From assembly GCF_048771995.1 (NCBI RefSeq), contig NC_133034.1, positions 1,488,001-1,552,000 on the forward strand: 64,000 nt of DNA, read 5' to 3'. Made by a program: the position numbers and the translations under genes. Of this stretch, positions 10,733 through 25,700 are shown piece after piece; the stretch's first letter is position 1, and each line of letters starts with the position of its first letter. Under the pieces are notes generated by a model, which ran no database searches, was not told the origin of the DNA, and saw only the letters and a list, made by a program, of their open reading frames with translations. The DNA comes from Taeniopygia guttata (taxonomy: Eukaryota; Chordata; Aves; Passeriformes; Estrildidae).

Positions 10733-13700
10733 GTAGTAGCTATTATTAAATACATTTTGCTTTTATTTTTGCCCGTAAAGACTTTTTACATTTGAATCAA
10801 TATTTCTAAATAATAACTAAGATATAAAGCCTCTTCAGCATGGAGCTGAGTGTGCTACTTAAGTTGTACTCTCATGTGATGTAAATTATGTAATATAATT
10901 AATAAAGGAAAGGTCTCTGGTGTAGGTATTTGCATTGCCAGCATAACTGGTATCTTTCTTCTCATCCAGTGAGTGTTTGACTTGCCTTATTTATTTATTT
11001 TCTTGTAAACCAACTTTTAAAACCTGATAAGAATCAGTTGATTCTTATGTGTGAGGATGCAACATATGCCATTTTAATATTTTCAGTAATAGTTTACTGG
11101 ACAGAGCAAAGCTATGTTAAGAATCACCTCCCTAGTAGTCCTGTGAGGACCAGGGTGTTGGGACTCAGTGATCCTTATGGTCCTTTCCAACTCAAGCTAT
11201 TCTGTGGTGCTTAGATAAATGTTTACAACTTTAGTGCCCATTTGCTGTACCATGCAGAAGCTTTTAAAATTTGGGGTTGGGGTTCGGGGCTTTTGTTTAT
11301 TTGTTTTTGTCGGGGAGTATTTTCGGTGGTTGTTTTGGGTTTTTGTTTGGTTGGTTTTTGGGTTTTTTTGGGGATTTTTTTTTGAGGTAGCCAGTCATTA
11401 ATAGGAAATAAAAAGCTATAATGAACAACAACATTTTTGTTAGGTTTTCAGATATTAATCCTTTTCCTCTTTTCCTTATTCTAGTTCAAGCTCAAATGCG
11501 TTTAGTCTGATGATTGCAAACTCTGAACACAATCAGTCCAGCAGTGGATGCAGGTAAATTAATGGACGTATGTTTTTCAGTAATATGCTAAATGCTGAAA
11601 ACTAAATAATGTCGTATTTTGGGGTTTTTGTTTTGTTTTGCCTCAACCTGGATGACTACACAAGACATCCGGTCTTTGATTTCTTCCTGTCCATAATCAG
11701 TCACATCTCATATTAACCACTTGACTAAATTACGGCTTTTTGTTGCTGTTCCATGTGAGTTTTGTGGTAACCTTTTGAAGTCCTATTACTTTGTTTTGAT
11801 TTGGTAACTTACCTTTGTAATTTTTATTTTTTTGTGGGTCCCTTTGAATATTGCTTCAGTTACAGTGGGGTTTTGTAGCTTTAAAATTTTTTTTTTGCTC
11901 TTCAGAATTTCATCTGAACCTGGTGGTTTGTCAAGATCAGAATTCACCATTGAGCTGGGTTATTCCTGGTGTCCAGCAGCTGTATCACCTGCCTCTCCAG
12001 CAAATCCATTTGCTGGGATTCAAGGCCCCAGGGTGTAAGGATAAATGATACACAAACACAGCTGCAGGAATGAAACCCCTATGGACTCTGCTTCTGTCCC
12101 TCATAGCCCTGAAAAGCCTGGTAGCTTGAAGGCTTATATTTGGACACTTCAGAGTATCCTGCTGCACTTGTTTTTTTAAATCAACTTTTAAGTCAGATCA
12201 GGAGATCAAAGCCTGGTCCTGAGCAGATCAAAGATATCTAGCTCTAGAGCATGTTGATGTTAAGACCCATATCTGAGACCTGCCTACCTGAATGTTTTTC
12301 TGCCTAATGCAGTTCCTAGAAAAGTGGCAAATTAAAATTACTCCTATGCACCATTTGGCAAGGCATATTTTCTATGTCTGCCTTGCATGCACCTGGGGAT
12401 TTTGTTCCATGCTGTATTTTCAACTGGAAATTGTGATCCAGAATTTGTGTTTCTTAGTGTGAAAGAGTGAGCCAAAGGCATTTCTTAATCTTTGTTTCAC
12501 ATTGATTTTGTTTTCTTCACTGTGAGATCTTGGAGGGGTTTAGTTAGTACAGTTTTTTTGGTGTTTCACTTTTAAATTTTATTAATAGCTCTCTACTCAG
12601 AAATAATTAAGAATCCAGATAGCACTATGCTAAAGGGTTACAGAGCAGAACTGATCATCCTTTGGGACTGGGAGACTGAAGATATCTAGAGAATGATCTT
12701 CAAAGAGAAGACTAAAATAGTCTGATAAACTACTTATTTTTGTAGGCTTGATCTTTGATTCAGATGACTGGGGTTTGCATTCAGTGTCCGTGCCAACCAA
12801 CAACTCTAGCTTAATATTTGTAGGTGCCTTTCCAATTTGCTGTCCACAAAAAGCAAAATGAAAAGCTATTATCTTTATAAACTTGCTTATTCTGTCCTCT
12901 GCAAGTCACACCTTCCATGTGGCTGCCTGCTGTGCCTGGTGCTACTGCACTCTGGAAAAACATTCTGGAGTTGTGGAACTTATTTTCCAAGAATGTCCAT
13001 ATTCTGTATTTGCTGCTGCCATAGGCTGATTTGGGCAGAAGAATCTGACCACTCTTATGAAGCAGTCTGCACTCTGAGAGTACAAACCAGCAGTGTGCTC
13101 AGTTATTTCATAATCTTTCCTCTCTCTTTTTCCCAACTGCCAGCATGAAGGGTTCTTCTATGAAACTCTGTTAACAAAGCCCTGTTTGATTGCAGCAGTC
13201 TGAACTGTCAAGCCACGTTATGCACGTGATTTTAATACACAGCATGAACATCATGTTTCCCAAGGGAGTACTATAGTCTTTTGTTTGATCCCTTGCCATT
13301 AGTTCTTGGTACAAAATGGCCAGTGAGTAAATGAATGCTGCGTGTCTCACAGTGCATTGTGATGGAAGCGGGAACAATGTGTATTCTCTAGTACAGCTTT
13401 GTCACTTTGCAAGCATTTTTGGTAAAATACCCAGCACCTGTCAGATGATTTATCTGCCTTTACAAGCTCTTAAAACTTCTCAGAAAAATGTTCACAAATC
13501 CTCTTGAAAATAACTTGGCAGCTGAAGCTGCTTTCCTGGCTGCTTCAGTCAGGCACTGCAGTTGCCAGGACTATTGTTTCCACAGCAGTGCCCAGGGTAA
13601 CTTCTTACAGATTATCAGCCACGACAATCAGGTGTTAAGAGAAAACTTTCCTTTGGAAAGGGAAAAAATTTCAGGAAGATTTAGGAACAGCTCTATAATC

Positions 13701-16700
13701 CTGTTGATCATTCTGAATGAAATGATCAGCTTTTAAAATCTCCAATGCGAAAGACAAGGTGATTTATCATTTTAACTCCTTCCTAACCATCTGCCATCCA
13801 TCTTTGCTACCCTCTCCCTCACTTCCCTTACCTCCTTTTTTCTTCCTTTGTGGTTGTGTCAGCACGTCTCAATAATGAGGAGAGATACCAGGAACTGGAA
13901 AGGAAGGTGATTCCTTTCTGATATTGGCACTGATAGTCTCTGTAGTTTGTCTTTCTCCACTGAGACAGCTCTTCTGAACATGCACCTGAGACCTGTGAAT
14001 GCTGCTTCTGTCTCCAGCCTCCTCTGATCTTTTCCTTACTAATTTAGTCAGAATTTCCTTATCTTATTTAATGTGTTGCCATGCTTAGGTGGGATACATG
14101 ATTCAAAGGATTTCTCCATTTGTTTTGTTAACTTGATGCTCTCCCACTGCCATTCCCTTTTCAGGGACCTTTCTTAAGAGAACCTGCTTGAACAGGAGGT
14201 GGAGACTTGAATGGACCTCCTGCTTCTCTTCTTTGGAGTCTATGAAAATTTCTGAGTTTGATTTTGAAAGGAACTAAGGGAAATAACACTAAAAAGGGAA
14301 GAGGGGTACTCTGGCAAAGAGGAAAAAAAAAGAAATTCTGTGGTGCTTGGGCATATGTACTGTTGCACATACAGCGCCCATTTTACAAATACACTCCAGG
14401 TGGTGGTATATCTTTCATTTTAAATGGGCACATAAGAATTTCCTTAAGTTCTGGAAGCTGATACAGAGTGAGTACTGGCAAAGTCAGTGAGGCTAGTGGT
14501 AGAAATTGATGTGGGTGACAAGTGCCAGAGTACATTTGGGCTTCTCTGAGGATGATGGGTCACTTCAAGCATTCAAGTGATGTTATGTTTTTTGTTTTTT
14601 CATCTTACAGTAGTGAGCAATCCACTAAAGCCAAAACACAAAAGGAATTGCTGAAAACACTGCAGGAGCTGAAAGCTCACCTTCCTTCTGAGAAGAGAGT
14701 CAAAGGCAAATCCAGTGTCCTAACGACGCTGAAATATGCCCTTAAAAGCATTAAACAAGTTAAAGGTAATAAAGTGTGATACTGCCTAAAAAATGCCAAC
14801 CTGGCTAAAGTGAAACTTTCAAAATAGGAGTTTAAATAAACATAGATCTACACAGAGAACTGTACTATGACTGAAAACCTTTCTAACCAAATATTTTCAT
14901 TTTGATCCTATTTGTTGGCTTTGTTAACTTTTGTTCCTTTGGGAGTTGAAGGAGCTCTCTAGAGGCTTGATGCTTTACTGCTGTTTGATTGAGTTAGAAA
15001 ATTGATTTGAAAACAATTTTTGGTTTCATTCTGTTTGAACTGTTAGACTAAAATACGTGACCATTCATATATGGGTAGATTAAGATGTGTACATTTGTTT
15101 GAGTTACTGATGAGGAAGCTCTACCAGGGAAAATGATGTATTTGGAATAGTGCCTAGATTTCCCAACTGCCAACTTCCCAACTTCTGCATTTATGCCAAA
15201 AAATATTTTTGCCATTTACTGCTTCTGGGCTGGGTGTTTATTGATAATCCTGATTATAAATTGTTTGTTGTTCTCATGTAGCCAATGAGGAATATTACCA
15301 GTTGTTGATGATTAATGAATCCCAACCTGCTGGTCTCAATGTATCCTCTTACACAGTGGAAGAATTGGAGACTATAACCTCAGAATACATAATGAAAAAT
15401 GCGGTGAGTATGGTGCCTGAGTCTCAGTGTGTATTGAAAATGTTTCCTGGAACTGGAATTCTCAGGCATGCTGCCTTCTTACAAGGGAAGGGTTGGTAAC
15501 TGGGCCACAAAGCTGAAGAAACTGCCTTTCTGCCCCTAAGGGGATGTTAAGAAACTCTGGACCTTTTCAGACTTTGCAAACTTGTTTCTGTCAGTTAGGT
15601 GGGAAATAAGTAGGCTTGAGCTCTGAATTGTACCTTGTGCCTGGAGGTGGTGGTGTGACACATCTTTGTCCATGTGATACAAAACACTGAGAGACATCAT
15701 TAGGTTTCGTTTCAGTGCACTTGCAAAAGTTGGAGAGTTAACTTTTCCCATATTTTAGTTGAAGCACATGGTGAATCACTTCAGCTTATTCTTATAACTA
15801 GGAGTTATTTGATGTTTCACCAGTTTTGTGTTAATGTGACTGAAGAGTGACAAAAGTATTGGAATCACTGTCTCCTTTTCTATGGGATTTGTCTGCTCTT
15901 TGCAACTACTACAGGCTTTCTGAGAGGTCCAGTGGTGCTGTGTTCTCAAGAACAGCTAGGACCATCACTGGAGTTCTAGCTGTGAAATGCTAACTTGAAT
16001 GGTTTTTTAAATTATTTATTTCCATATTACTAGTATTTTAGGAATAAATTATGGAATCTTGAAAAAATAATGGCATCTAAATATATTAGACTACGTCTAC
16101 TATTTTTTTGAACTGCAGCCTCCATTTGAATATATTAAGTCTGAATTCTCTTAAACAAGAGCATGGTGGGGGATGTTCCATAGCTTGAAGTAGGTGGGTT
16201 TTGTTGTATCTGTGAATAGTAAAGGCTGCCCACAAGGTGAAATAAATAGGAAGTGTAAAGTACAACTGAGAAATTCAGCCAAATATCATAAACATTGTTT
16301 AATTAATGTGAATACCTGTTTGTGAAAGCAGTGTTCTGCTGGCAGCTCTTCAGTTGCTGTGCAGTGTTTGTGAATGCAGCACTAAAGGTTGTGACGCAGG
16401 GAGCTCCTCTGTGGCAGGAAGGAAAACAATACAAGTGTATAGGACTTCTTCCTACCTGTGTACTGATTATTTTTTACCAAGTGGTTTAGAACCCTTTTTT
16501 CACTTTTTATGGATGGACCAGCTAACACAAACAGCCTTTCAAAAACGCCTGAATTTCATGCATGTAAATCACGTCTGTAACAAGCACCGGGAAAATGTGA
16601 AGTTATATAGCTGGAAGGTCATTAATTCTTTTTTTGTAAATTCATTCTGCATCATAGAACTGTAGACAACAATATTTAGGGCTTGTAACCCAGTAAATAG

Positions 16701-19700
16701 TAGTGTATTATTCTTACTACATAATTGAAAAATATTCTGTCTGTATATACTTGATGAGCAGGTTCACTGCGTTGAACAACATCTGTAACAAAATTAAATA
16801 TCCTTAATTCTCATTTTGAACTTACTAATGTTTTTATGTCTTAAATGTTTTTCTCAGAAATACACGCTGCACTGAAGAATGTTTCAAATTGTATAAGTAA
16901 TTTGAGATTTTTGTTTTTAGGATATGTTTGCTGTAGCCGTTTCTTTGATAACTGGGAAAATTTTGTACATCTCGGATCAAGCTGCTTCTATTCTCCGCTG
17001 CAAGAGGGGTTATTTTAAAAATGCCAAATTTGTGGAGCTCTTGGCGCCTCAGGATGTCAGTGTGTTCTATACTTCTACCACCCCATACAGATTGCCATCA
17101 TGGAACATTTGCAATAGAGCTGGTGAGTGGGCTCAACAGCAGCTACTTCTCTGACCTTCTTGCAGTCACACAAATTCAAATACTTGAGCTGATTTTGAAT
17201 GTCCTTCCATCCTTCCTCATCACTTCTTGAGGCTGTAGCACAGGGGCATTATTAGAACACCTCTGAACAACACTGGGTGTACAAATGTATTCTGTAAATC
17301 AGCAAGACTTGTCTCTTGGTTAAAAGTCTTCTCAATGTCATTACTTATCAGTTCTCATTTCCCTTTTAGCTAGATGATGAATGAAAACAAAGTAGGAATT
17401 CATACTGAATGGTGAATTTACTTTCCACTTGTACTAACAATCAAATGAAAGCAATTTTTCTTCACATTTTCTCTTCCTCAAGTGTAAAGGGGACAGTACT
17501 CTGTCTCTTTCCTTTTAAAATGGTTATGATTTGAGTACTGGACACCTTGATTATGGTGTAGAAAAAGGTATTTCAGCTGTCATCACTGTGTGCTCAGCAA
17601 GTGTAATCACAGCTCTCTTCTTCTAGCCTTAGAAACATTATATTAGGCATAATTAATGGTGAAGGATCAGATTTCTCAGGGCACTTGATATTTGTTTGTG
17701 GTAGGACTATTTTACTCATGTACATGCAGCTGTTAGTAATTGAGAAATATCTGCCAACTGTTTCAACTAAATACTTGAAATTCAAGGTCATCTCTAAATG
17801 TTTGAAATTCCAACCCACTGCATACTAAATGTGTGAAGTAAAAGCAGGGTGTGAACCATATTTAATCTGAAAAAAAAATCAGCAATAAACATGTGCTAAG
17901 CAATGCATACATAAAACAGGTCAAAAGGGACCTTGTTGGGGTCTCCAGTGCAACCTCTGGCTCAAAACAGGGTCAGTGGTAAATGATACATGATCCTAAT
18001 TACTCATGTAGACAGGAGTTTTATGGGTTTTGCTTTCTTGAAACATCTTCTGTAGCTTTATTATGTTTATTTACAGCTTCAAATTTAAAAAAGGCAGTAA
18101 GTAGACGTGTGCACACTCTCTCATGTATTAGCTGCCAAACAGTATAATATCCAAAATATTGTGCACTGGAAACCTTTGAAATGCCAGAGCTTCCCTTGGA
18201 GATTAGTGTGTGGCTACTCTGGAAAAGGAGGGAAATAAGCTTGAAACATAAGAAGAAGTCTTCAGGAAAAAGAGAGAAGTGGGGTGCTAGGAACTGTATT
18301 TGGTGGTCAGATTTGGGGTCCTAGGTAACCAAACATTTCTGGTCATTGATATAAAGTACTGTGAAAATGTTGATAAGAGTAAGCAGCTCAAACTGGAGAG
18401 CTGTTTAGATACATTTAGGAAAAAGACTTGATAAACAAAGAGCTGTGATTCACATGCCAGCCTCAGACTCCGAGTGATGTTCAGATTTAGTTGCTTGTGA
18501 TATATGTTGTTTAACCAGTACATATGGAGACTTCAAGTAACATTAAAAATATGTATTATCTAAGGAAAAATTCATATACTAAATATCATCATCTTCTAGT
18601 AATTTATAATTTGTTATGAAATATGCTTACTATTTCTAGAGTCTTCCACCCAGGATTGCATGGAAGAGAAATCTTTTTTCTGTCGCATCAGGTAAGACAA
18701 TATTGTAAAGCTTAGTGTTGTGTTATGAAACCAAGCATTACATAAGTATTTGACTTTTATAAGAACCATATGGTTTGAATATTTCATGCTTTTTCATAAT
18801 GTGATTGTAAATCAAAACATATGCCCATCCTTGAGTTGATTAACTGTAGCAGCTACAGAGAAAAGTGAACTGATTTTGGGAAGTTCCATCTTGGAAGTTA
18901 GTCTCTGTGAGTATTGACCTTTGTGCCATAAAGGAAGGTGGTACAGCATCTCCTCCTGCTCTGGAAAGCCTTTGGTTCATGTTAATAGAACTGTTCAGCA
19001 CCTGCTTCAGTCTCTTTCATTCTATAAAACCAATGGCTCAGATTTATCTCAGGTATCCCCTAGGAAGATATGCAAGGGTTACTGGACTTGTCTTTTTTGC
19101 AGTTAATAGAGGACACAGTTACTTGGTTTGCTTTAAGTCTTGCATTGGATGTATTGTAGAAGTACTGCTGGTGTTACTGGAGATCTTTTGTCCAACTAAC
19201 ACTGGTTTCAAAAGCTTTACTTTTATTTAGCTCTGCTGTTATAAACTTATTACAACTGGTTCTTCTTTGGTCACTGTGTAAATGGTTGTTGTTTTCATAA
19301 CTATGTTTGCATTCTGGTTAAGCAAACACCTGTTATTAGATATTGAGCCTTCACTGCTTCTAAACTGGAAAAAATATTGATTAAAAGATGACCTTTGTGT
19401 TAACTGAGGGGATATAGCAGTCTTCATAAAAAAGACCTATAAATTCATCCTTCTGAAGGACAACAAAGTAACTTAATTTATTGTGTGAGCTGGGTTTTCT
19501 ATCAAACTTCCATGTAATGCTGTTGTGGATATTTGTCTCAGGCAGCAGTGAGAACAGCACTGTCTTTATGGAAGCTGGTGCACAAAGGATACCATCAGAA
19601 TTAGGTTCTCTTCCACAAAAAAAAAAAAAAAATCAAGATAAGATCTTGGGTGCTATTTTAGTAGCAAATATGCAGTTCTTGTGTCATGAGGGAAATACAG

Positions 19701-22700
19701 TGGATAAATTAAAATTGTATTCAGCGTAAGATGAATCTGTTGAAATAATTAACTCTCTTTAATTATTAGTGCAGGAAAGGAGCGTGAAAATGAGATTTGT
19801 TATCACCCATTCCGGATGACTCCCTACCTTATCAAAGTGCAAGATCCAGAAATAGCAGAAGACCAGCTTTGCTGTGTGTTGCTTGCAGAAAAAGTCCATT
19901 CTGGTTATGAAGGTAATGCTTGAGTGCAAAAAGACTAGCTTGCTTTCCTGAAAGTAAGAACTGTTGAAACTTTGTTGAAGTGAAAGACAATTGTTTCTGT
20001 TCTCTGTCCTTGCTACTTTCCTGTATGCTCTTGGCCAGAATTTTGGAGTGGCAGCTTGTAGTACTATATATGCAAAACTCCTAGTTGCTAAAATGCTTTT
20101 ATTTTTCTCTCAGCACCCAGAATTCCTCCTGACAAAAGGATTTTTACAACTACGCACACACCGACCTGTTTGTTTCAGGATGTAGATGAAAGGTAACTAA
20201 CAAAAATTATTTTTCAATTTACTGATGAGCAAGCTATCCAATATCTTTGTAGGATTTAAGGTATCTATATGGGGTTAAAAATTATGCAACTAATGAAGGG
20301 TGTTTAAATTAAGAAAAGTGAATCCCCCCATTTTCACTATGCATGAGAACACATTACACTGGTATTTAAGTGCCTACTAACAACCTGTTCTTCCACTTTC
20401 CTTCCCTCTTGGGAAATTCTGGACATAAATTCAGTCAAGGAACCTATGTTCAAAAGAATTCCTGTGCTGCCAGTTATTACCAGTATGAGACATTTAGGTG
20501 TGGATTTTTTAAGTTTCATTCAGCAAATATGCTGCTGTTGCTCTCTGCTGGCCCAGGTACAACTAGAGGTACAGCTTTTCAGTACAATATTAAATCTTTT
20601 TTAAAAAAGGTATATAAAAATGTTTCAAATTACATTGGCTGAAGACTTCAAATTGCTTTGTCAGTCATGAAAGCCGGTTAGAGTAAGTACTTACATCCTA
20701 AATTAGAAACAAAAATGCCACCTGTGATCTTAATGTATATAAAAAGACTTAGGAACTGAGGTCTAAGCCAAGCCTTCATAGAGTCATTTAGGTTGCAAAA
20801 GACCTCCAAGATCATCAAGTCCAGCATTAAACCTTGTCCCTAAATGCCTCATCTGCACATTTTTAAATACCTCTGGGGATGGTGACTGCACCCCTTCCGT
20901 GGGCAGCCTGTTCCTTGACAAGCCTTTCCATGAAGAAATGTTTCCTAATAGCCAGTCTAAACCTGTCCTGAGGCCAGTTTCTCTTGTCCTGTCACTTATT
21001 CCCTGGGAGAATCAACTCTCTCACCCAGTTTGGTGTTGTCTGCAAACTGATGTAGGATGCTTGCCATCCTCCTGGCCAGATAGTGGATAAAGATGTTAAA
21101 CACAATTGGGCCGAATCCTGAGCCCTGGGGACTTGACTTGAAAAGAGAATTCACCTATTCCTGAGTTGAAAACACTACATTTCTGCTTCCTTTGCCACTT
21201 TCCTTGATATTTTCTTTGTGATGGTTTCTGATATTTGGGCTGTATATGGCACTTCATTTTAATTTTTTTTCCTCCTTGGCAAAAACTAAGCTACAATGGT
21301 AACACTTTACTGCTGAGATTCTCCCATTTGTTTTCAAGCATTCCAAGAAGGCTAAAATTTTCTTTGTAGGTTGAGATGGGGGGGATGTCTTCAGACGGAG
21401 TAGGAGTATAATGGACAATTTTTGGTGTAAATCTAGCTTCTGAAAAATTACTTAATTCTTGGCAAAATCCTTAAATGCAGCAGAAGAGAGAGGGACTGGG
21501 GAAAGGAGTTTATTCTAATGTCTGACTAAGATGGAGTCAGGGTAAAAAGAACATGTTTGAGTTCTGAGACATTGTGGCTGAGTTCCTGTAGGATAGGCAG
21601 TGTAATGCTGACAAAGTGCTTTTCCATGCTGTGCTTTATACAGCCCCTCTAAACAGCTCAGGCTGATAAAAGAACTACTTGATACACTGTAGTTCTGTCT
21701 TCTTCATGGATTTTTCTCTCTCCTTCATTTCTACACATGCTTCAAGCCAGCTGCAGAGTGGGTTTATCATTCCAAGGAGGCTGAGGGCTCTGTGCACCCA
21801 CAGCTCAGTGATATCCAGCAGTCATTTAACAGAAATGGCAAAATTGCTGAGTGGAGAGCCTTGCCCTTATTCTTGGGCTTGAGTGGAGCAAGTCCAGTTA
21901 AATTCTTCCTTGTGAATCCTATGGAAGCTTCTTTCCTGTTAGTTTGATGTTACCACTTGTTCTCAAATACCATCTTCTAACACTTCCAGTGAGGGTTGAT
22001 TACGTCTTGGTCTGAAATGAAGGCTTTGTGTCATTTATTTCTGTTCTTGTGATTGTGTAGTTTATTTTGCTTTTAATTATTTAACTCCTGAGAGCATTGG
22101 CAGCCCAATAAATGTTTACCAAGACATGCATATGCAGTTTGTTATTCTTAAGTTCTCCAGGGTTTGGAGAATACACAAAGCAAGAGATTCTTAAAGAAAG
22201 CAGAGTCTTAATATTTAAAAATGTGCAACTGAGCACCTGTTGTTGCTGTTGAGTGTTGTTCATAACATAGCCATGAAACTGTTGCTTGACTTGCATGAAG
22301 TTAATTTCTGTAATCAGTATGTGTTCATGGGTTGGAAGAATACGTATTTGTCTGAACTCTGCAGGTTGATCTCTGCACAGAGTATATTAAGTAAAAATAA
22401 ATACTTTCTTGAAATTAAATGGATCATTCCTATATGTATTTGTCTTAATATATTTGATACTTCATGCACTTAATGGGTGTAACTAGTTCACAGTTAAATG
22501 ATCTTTGTAAATTAATTTAAAGCAGTTTTGTGTGTAACTTACAATAATAATATAGAGACACCTTATGTTTTTTGACACTTTAAATGTCATTCTATAAATC
22601 ACAAACTAAACTTGGCAGCATATCCTCATCAGCCATTCTTATACCACGCGTGTATTTGCATTCGTAAAATTAATTTATTAACTCAACCTCTGAATTTTTA

Positions 22701-25700
22701 TGAGTTATTTATTCATTATGAGGAAGCATAATCCCAAGATATCATTCTCAAATACAGCATTATATGAGCACAGAAGGGCTGGCTGGAAGGGACTGCTGGA
22801 GGTCATGGTTCCATCCTTTTGCTTGAAATGAAACCTTGCCCAGTCCTGGTGAAGGTCAGCTGTGGTCTTGTCTCAGTAATGCCTGAAAACCTTCAGAGAC
22901 GGAGATTACACCATCTGTATGGGAAACCTCCTGTGTTGCACTGCTCTGTTAAAAGCCTTTTCCTAACATCCAGCATCAGCTTTCCAGACTCCAGTCTGGG
23001 GCCATTGCCTGTAGTTTTATTGTCTGGTATCATCAAGAAAATTTAGCTCCATTTTTGTAACTCCTCTTTCCAGCAGTGTGGGAAGCTCCTGGATCATCTT
23101 TTACTTTCCTTTTTATCAGAGCAGGCAAGGCCAGCTCAGTCTCACATTCTAGATCCCTGACTTTCATAAAGCAGGTGGCAAACAGGAGCAGTGCTGAACA
23201 AAAACTTTTTATGGTGTTACTAGATGGAGCCCTGGCTGAAGTTGGTTGGAGTTGACTGAGATTTTAAAGTCCTCTAGCAGTACGACTTTTCTCATGTGCT
23301 TTGGACTTGGCAGCACTTCTAAATGTCAATGTGTCAAAGTGATCTGGTGTGGTATGAGTTCCATGCCAGTTTCTGCTCTGTTGCTTAGTTCATGTGCAAA
23401 CTTTTAAGACTGATTATTAAACTAATTGCTTTGGTAATAAGGCATTAGTTGCTATCCTCTTTCCCCTCTCAGCCTCTTTGCTGGAAGGGTATGTTTGATG
23501 TTTTGGGGAACTAATGTAATTCCAGTGGGTTGTTGGAAGTGCAGTGTTGAAGGTGTTTGCTGCATAATGCTTTTGAGTTCCTACATGGCACAGATCCCCT
23601 GTCTGGTGCACTGGGGCTGAGTTCTTCATTGAAGCTGTTCAGATACTCAGGTCCCTCCCTGCCCCTGGACCTTTGGCAGTGAGTGGGGCTGGGGGAAGGT
23701 CTACAGCATTTGAACTTACAAGATGATTCGTTGGTATCTGGTAACTTCAACATCACTTGAGTAGTGTTGACTTAGTACATTTTTTTTTTCCAAAGCACAT
23801 TTTCAGTGGTTAACCTCCAGGCTAAGGTGGAGAGTGGTATTTGTGAACTTTCACTCTTTATCCTTAACACAAATGCTTGAAGTGTTCAATAAAAAGTATT
23901 TCATCACATAAATTAGTTTTTCACATCATAAGAAGTGGTCATGGATAATATGCAGGAATTCAGTAGCATTGCTTTTAATTCTCTGGTTAATAAGCTTGCT
24001 CCCTTGCAGCTCCTCTGAGCTGAACTCTTCACCTGCCTGTGAGAAAGTCGTCTTGAGTGCTGGTCAGCTCTCCTGGTGCTAGTTCAGCTGTGGTAATCCT
24101 GTGATCCTTAGCCATGGCTCCCAGCCAAGGGATTGGGGTACTATTTACCTTCATGAGAGTTTTACAAGATTAAACTTTTTTAATGCTCTTTTAAAATTGG
24201 GGTAAGAATTTATCCTCTAAAGTTAGGCAGCAAAAAAAAAGACAGAACTGCTGTAGCAGACCCCTTGATTTGGTCTAACCAGCACCCCACAAACAAACAA
24301 AGCCTCCCTTCCCTAAATTCATGACTGTCGTTAACTTGGCACTGCTTTTTCACCAAATGTAAAATTAAAATTATTCCTTCTCTTCACAGGAAAATGAACA
24401 AAGAAAGCTTAAAATTAAAACATTTCAAACATGAAATGTACATTTATTCTGCTTGATTTTTATTATGTTTTCTTTGTCTTTATTTCTCCAGAGCAGTACC
24501 TCTGTTGGGATACCTACCTCAGGATTTAATAGGAACACCAGTCTTGGTGCATCTTCACCCAAATGACAGACCCTTAATGTTAGCAATTCACAAAAAAAGT
24601 ATGTAACCTCTTACTGTGGCAGAAATACACTTTTTTTTTTTTTTAATGTAATTATAATGACTACAAAGACCTTAACAAGCAGTAGGAGAAACTTAATTGT
24701 GATTTTCATTTTTTTCCAGAAGTAAATACTGAATCTTTTACTGCACAACTTGATTCTTAATGCAAATCCATGAAAATGAGAAATCACTCAGTTTTGTACT
24801 TCCTAAGAAACATACATATCTATTGTAAACAAATTGACTATAAATGAATATTTCATACATAAATATATGAAATGAATGAAAAAGAAAAAAAATTATGAGA
24901 ATGGTGTGATAGAAGGTGTCATATCTTACATGATACTCTTTATTATTTCATGGAGAAGAAAATAAGAGCCATTCTGGCAAAGTTTGTAAAGTCACTTCTT
25001 CAGCCTTCTTCAGTTTGTTGTATTCTTAAGGTGATTTTCTTGACCACAGTCCAGTAAATTGTGAAGATCTATTTATTCTGGTAGCTCAGTATTTCTAAAT
25101 GTATCAATGTACCCAGTATTTGTTCCCTCAAGTGTCATCTTCCTCCATAACGAGGAAATATATTGAATGTCCATTCCCTCCATGAATGTACAGTTCATTG
25201 TAAAATCCTGAATTGTTACGTAGAATTGTGCAAACATTAATATGAAATTTCTGTTTGAATCCTTCATTGCAGTTCTTCAGTATGGAGGGCAGCCTTTTGA
25301 CTATTCACCCATCAGGTTTTGCACAAGGAATGGAGATTATATCACCATGGACACCAGCTGGTCCAGTTTCATCAACCCTTGGAGTCGGAAAGTTTCATTT
25401 ATTATTGGCAGACACAAAGTCAGGACGTAAGTCAGGATATTTTTGTTTTCCTTTCCCTCAGGTTCACATAGAGATCCTTAAGATGAGGGAACAGAATAAG
25501 TGTTAGTTTCTGTGTAGGATATATGGGAGGTAAATTGAAGCTGCGGTCTGTGTGGTTGGAACACTTGCATTTGCAGTGAGCTGGAGTATGTTTGGTTTGT
25601 GCAGGGGTCCCTTAAATGAAGATGTCTTTGCTGCTCCCAGCTACACAGAGGACAGAATCCTTCACCCCAGCGTTCAGGAGATCACGGAGCAGATCTATCG

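Noticed and set aside
25255..25506. Alternative frame starting in PER2 exon 10
   Set aside because: Out of frame with the conserved PAS-B sequence.
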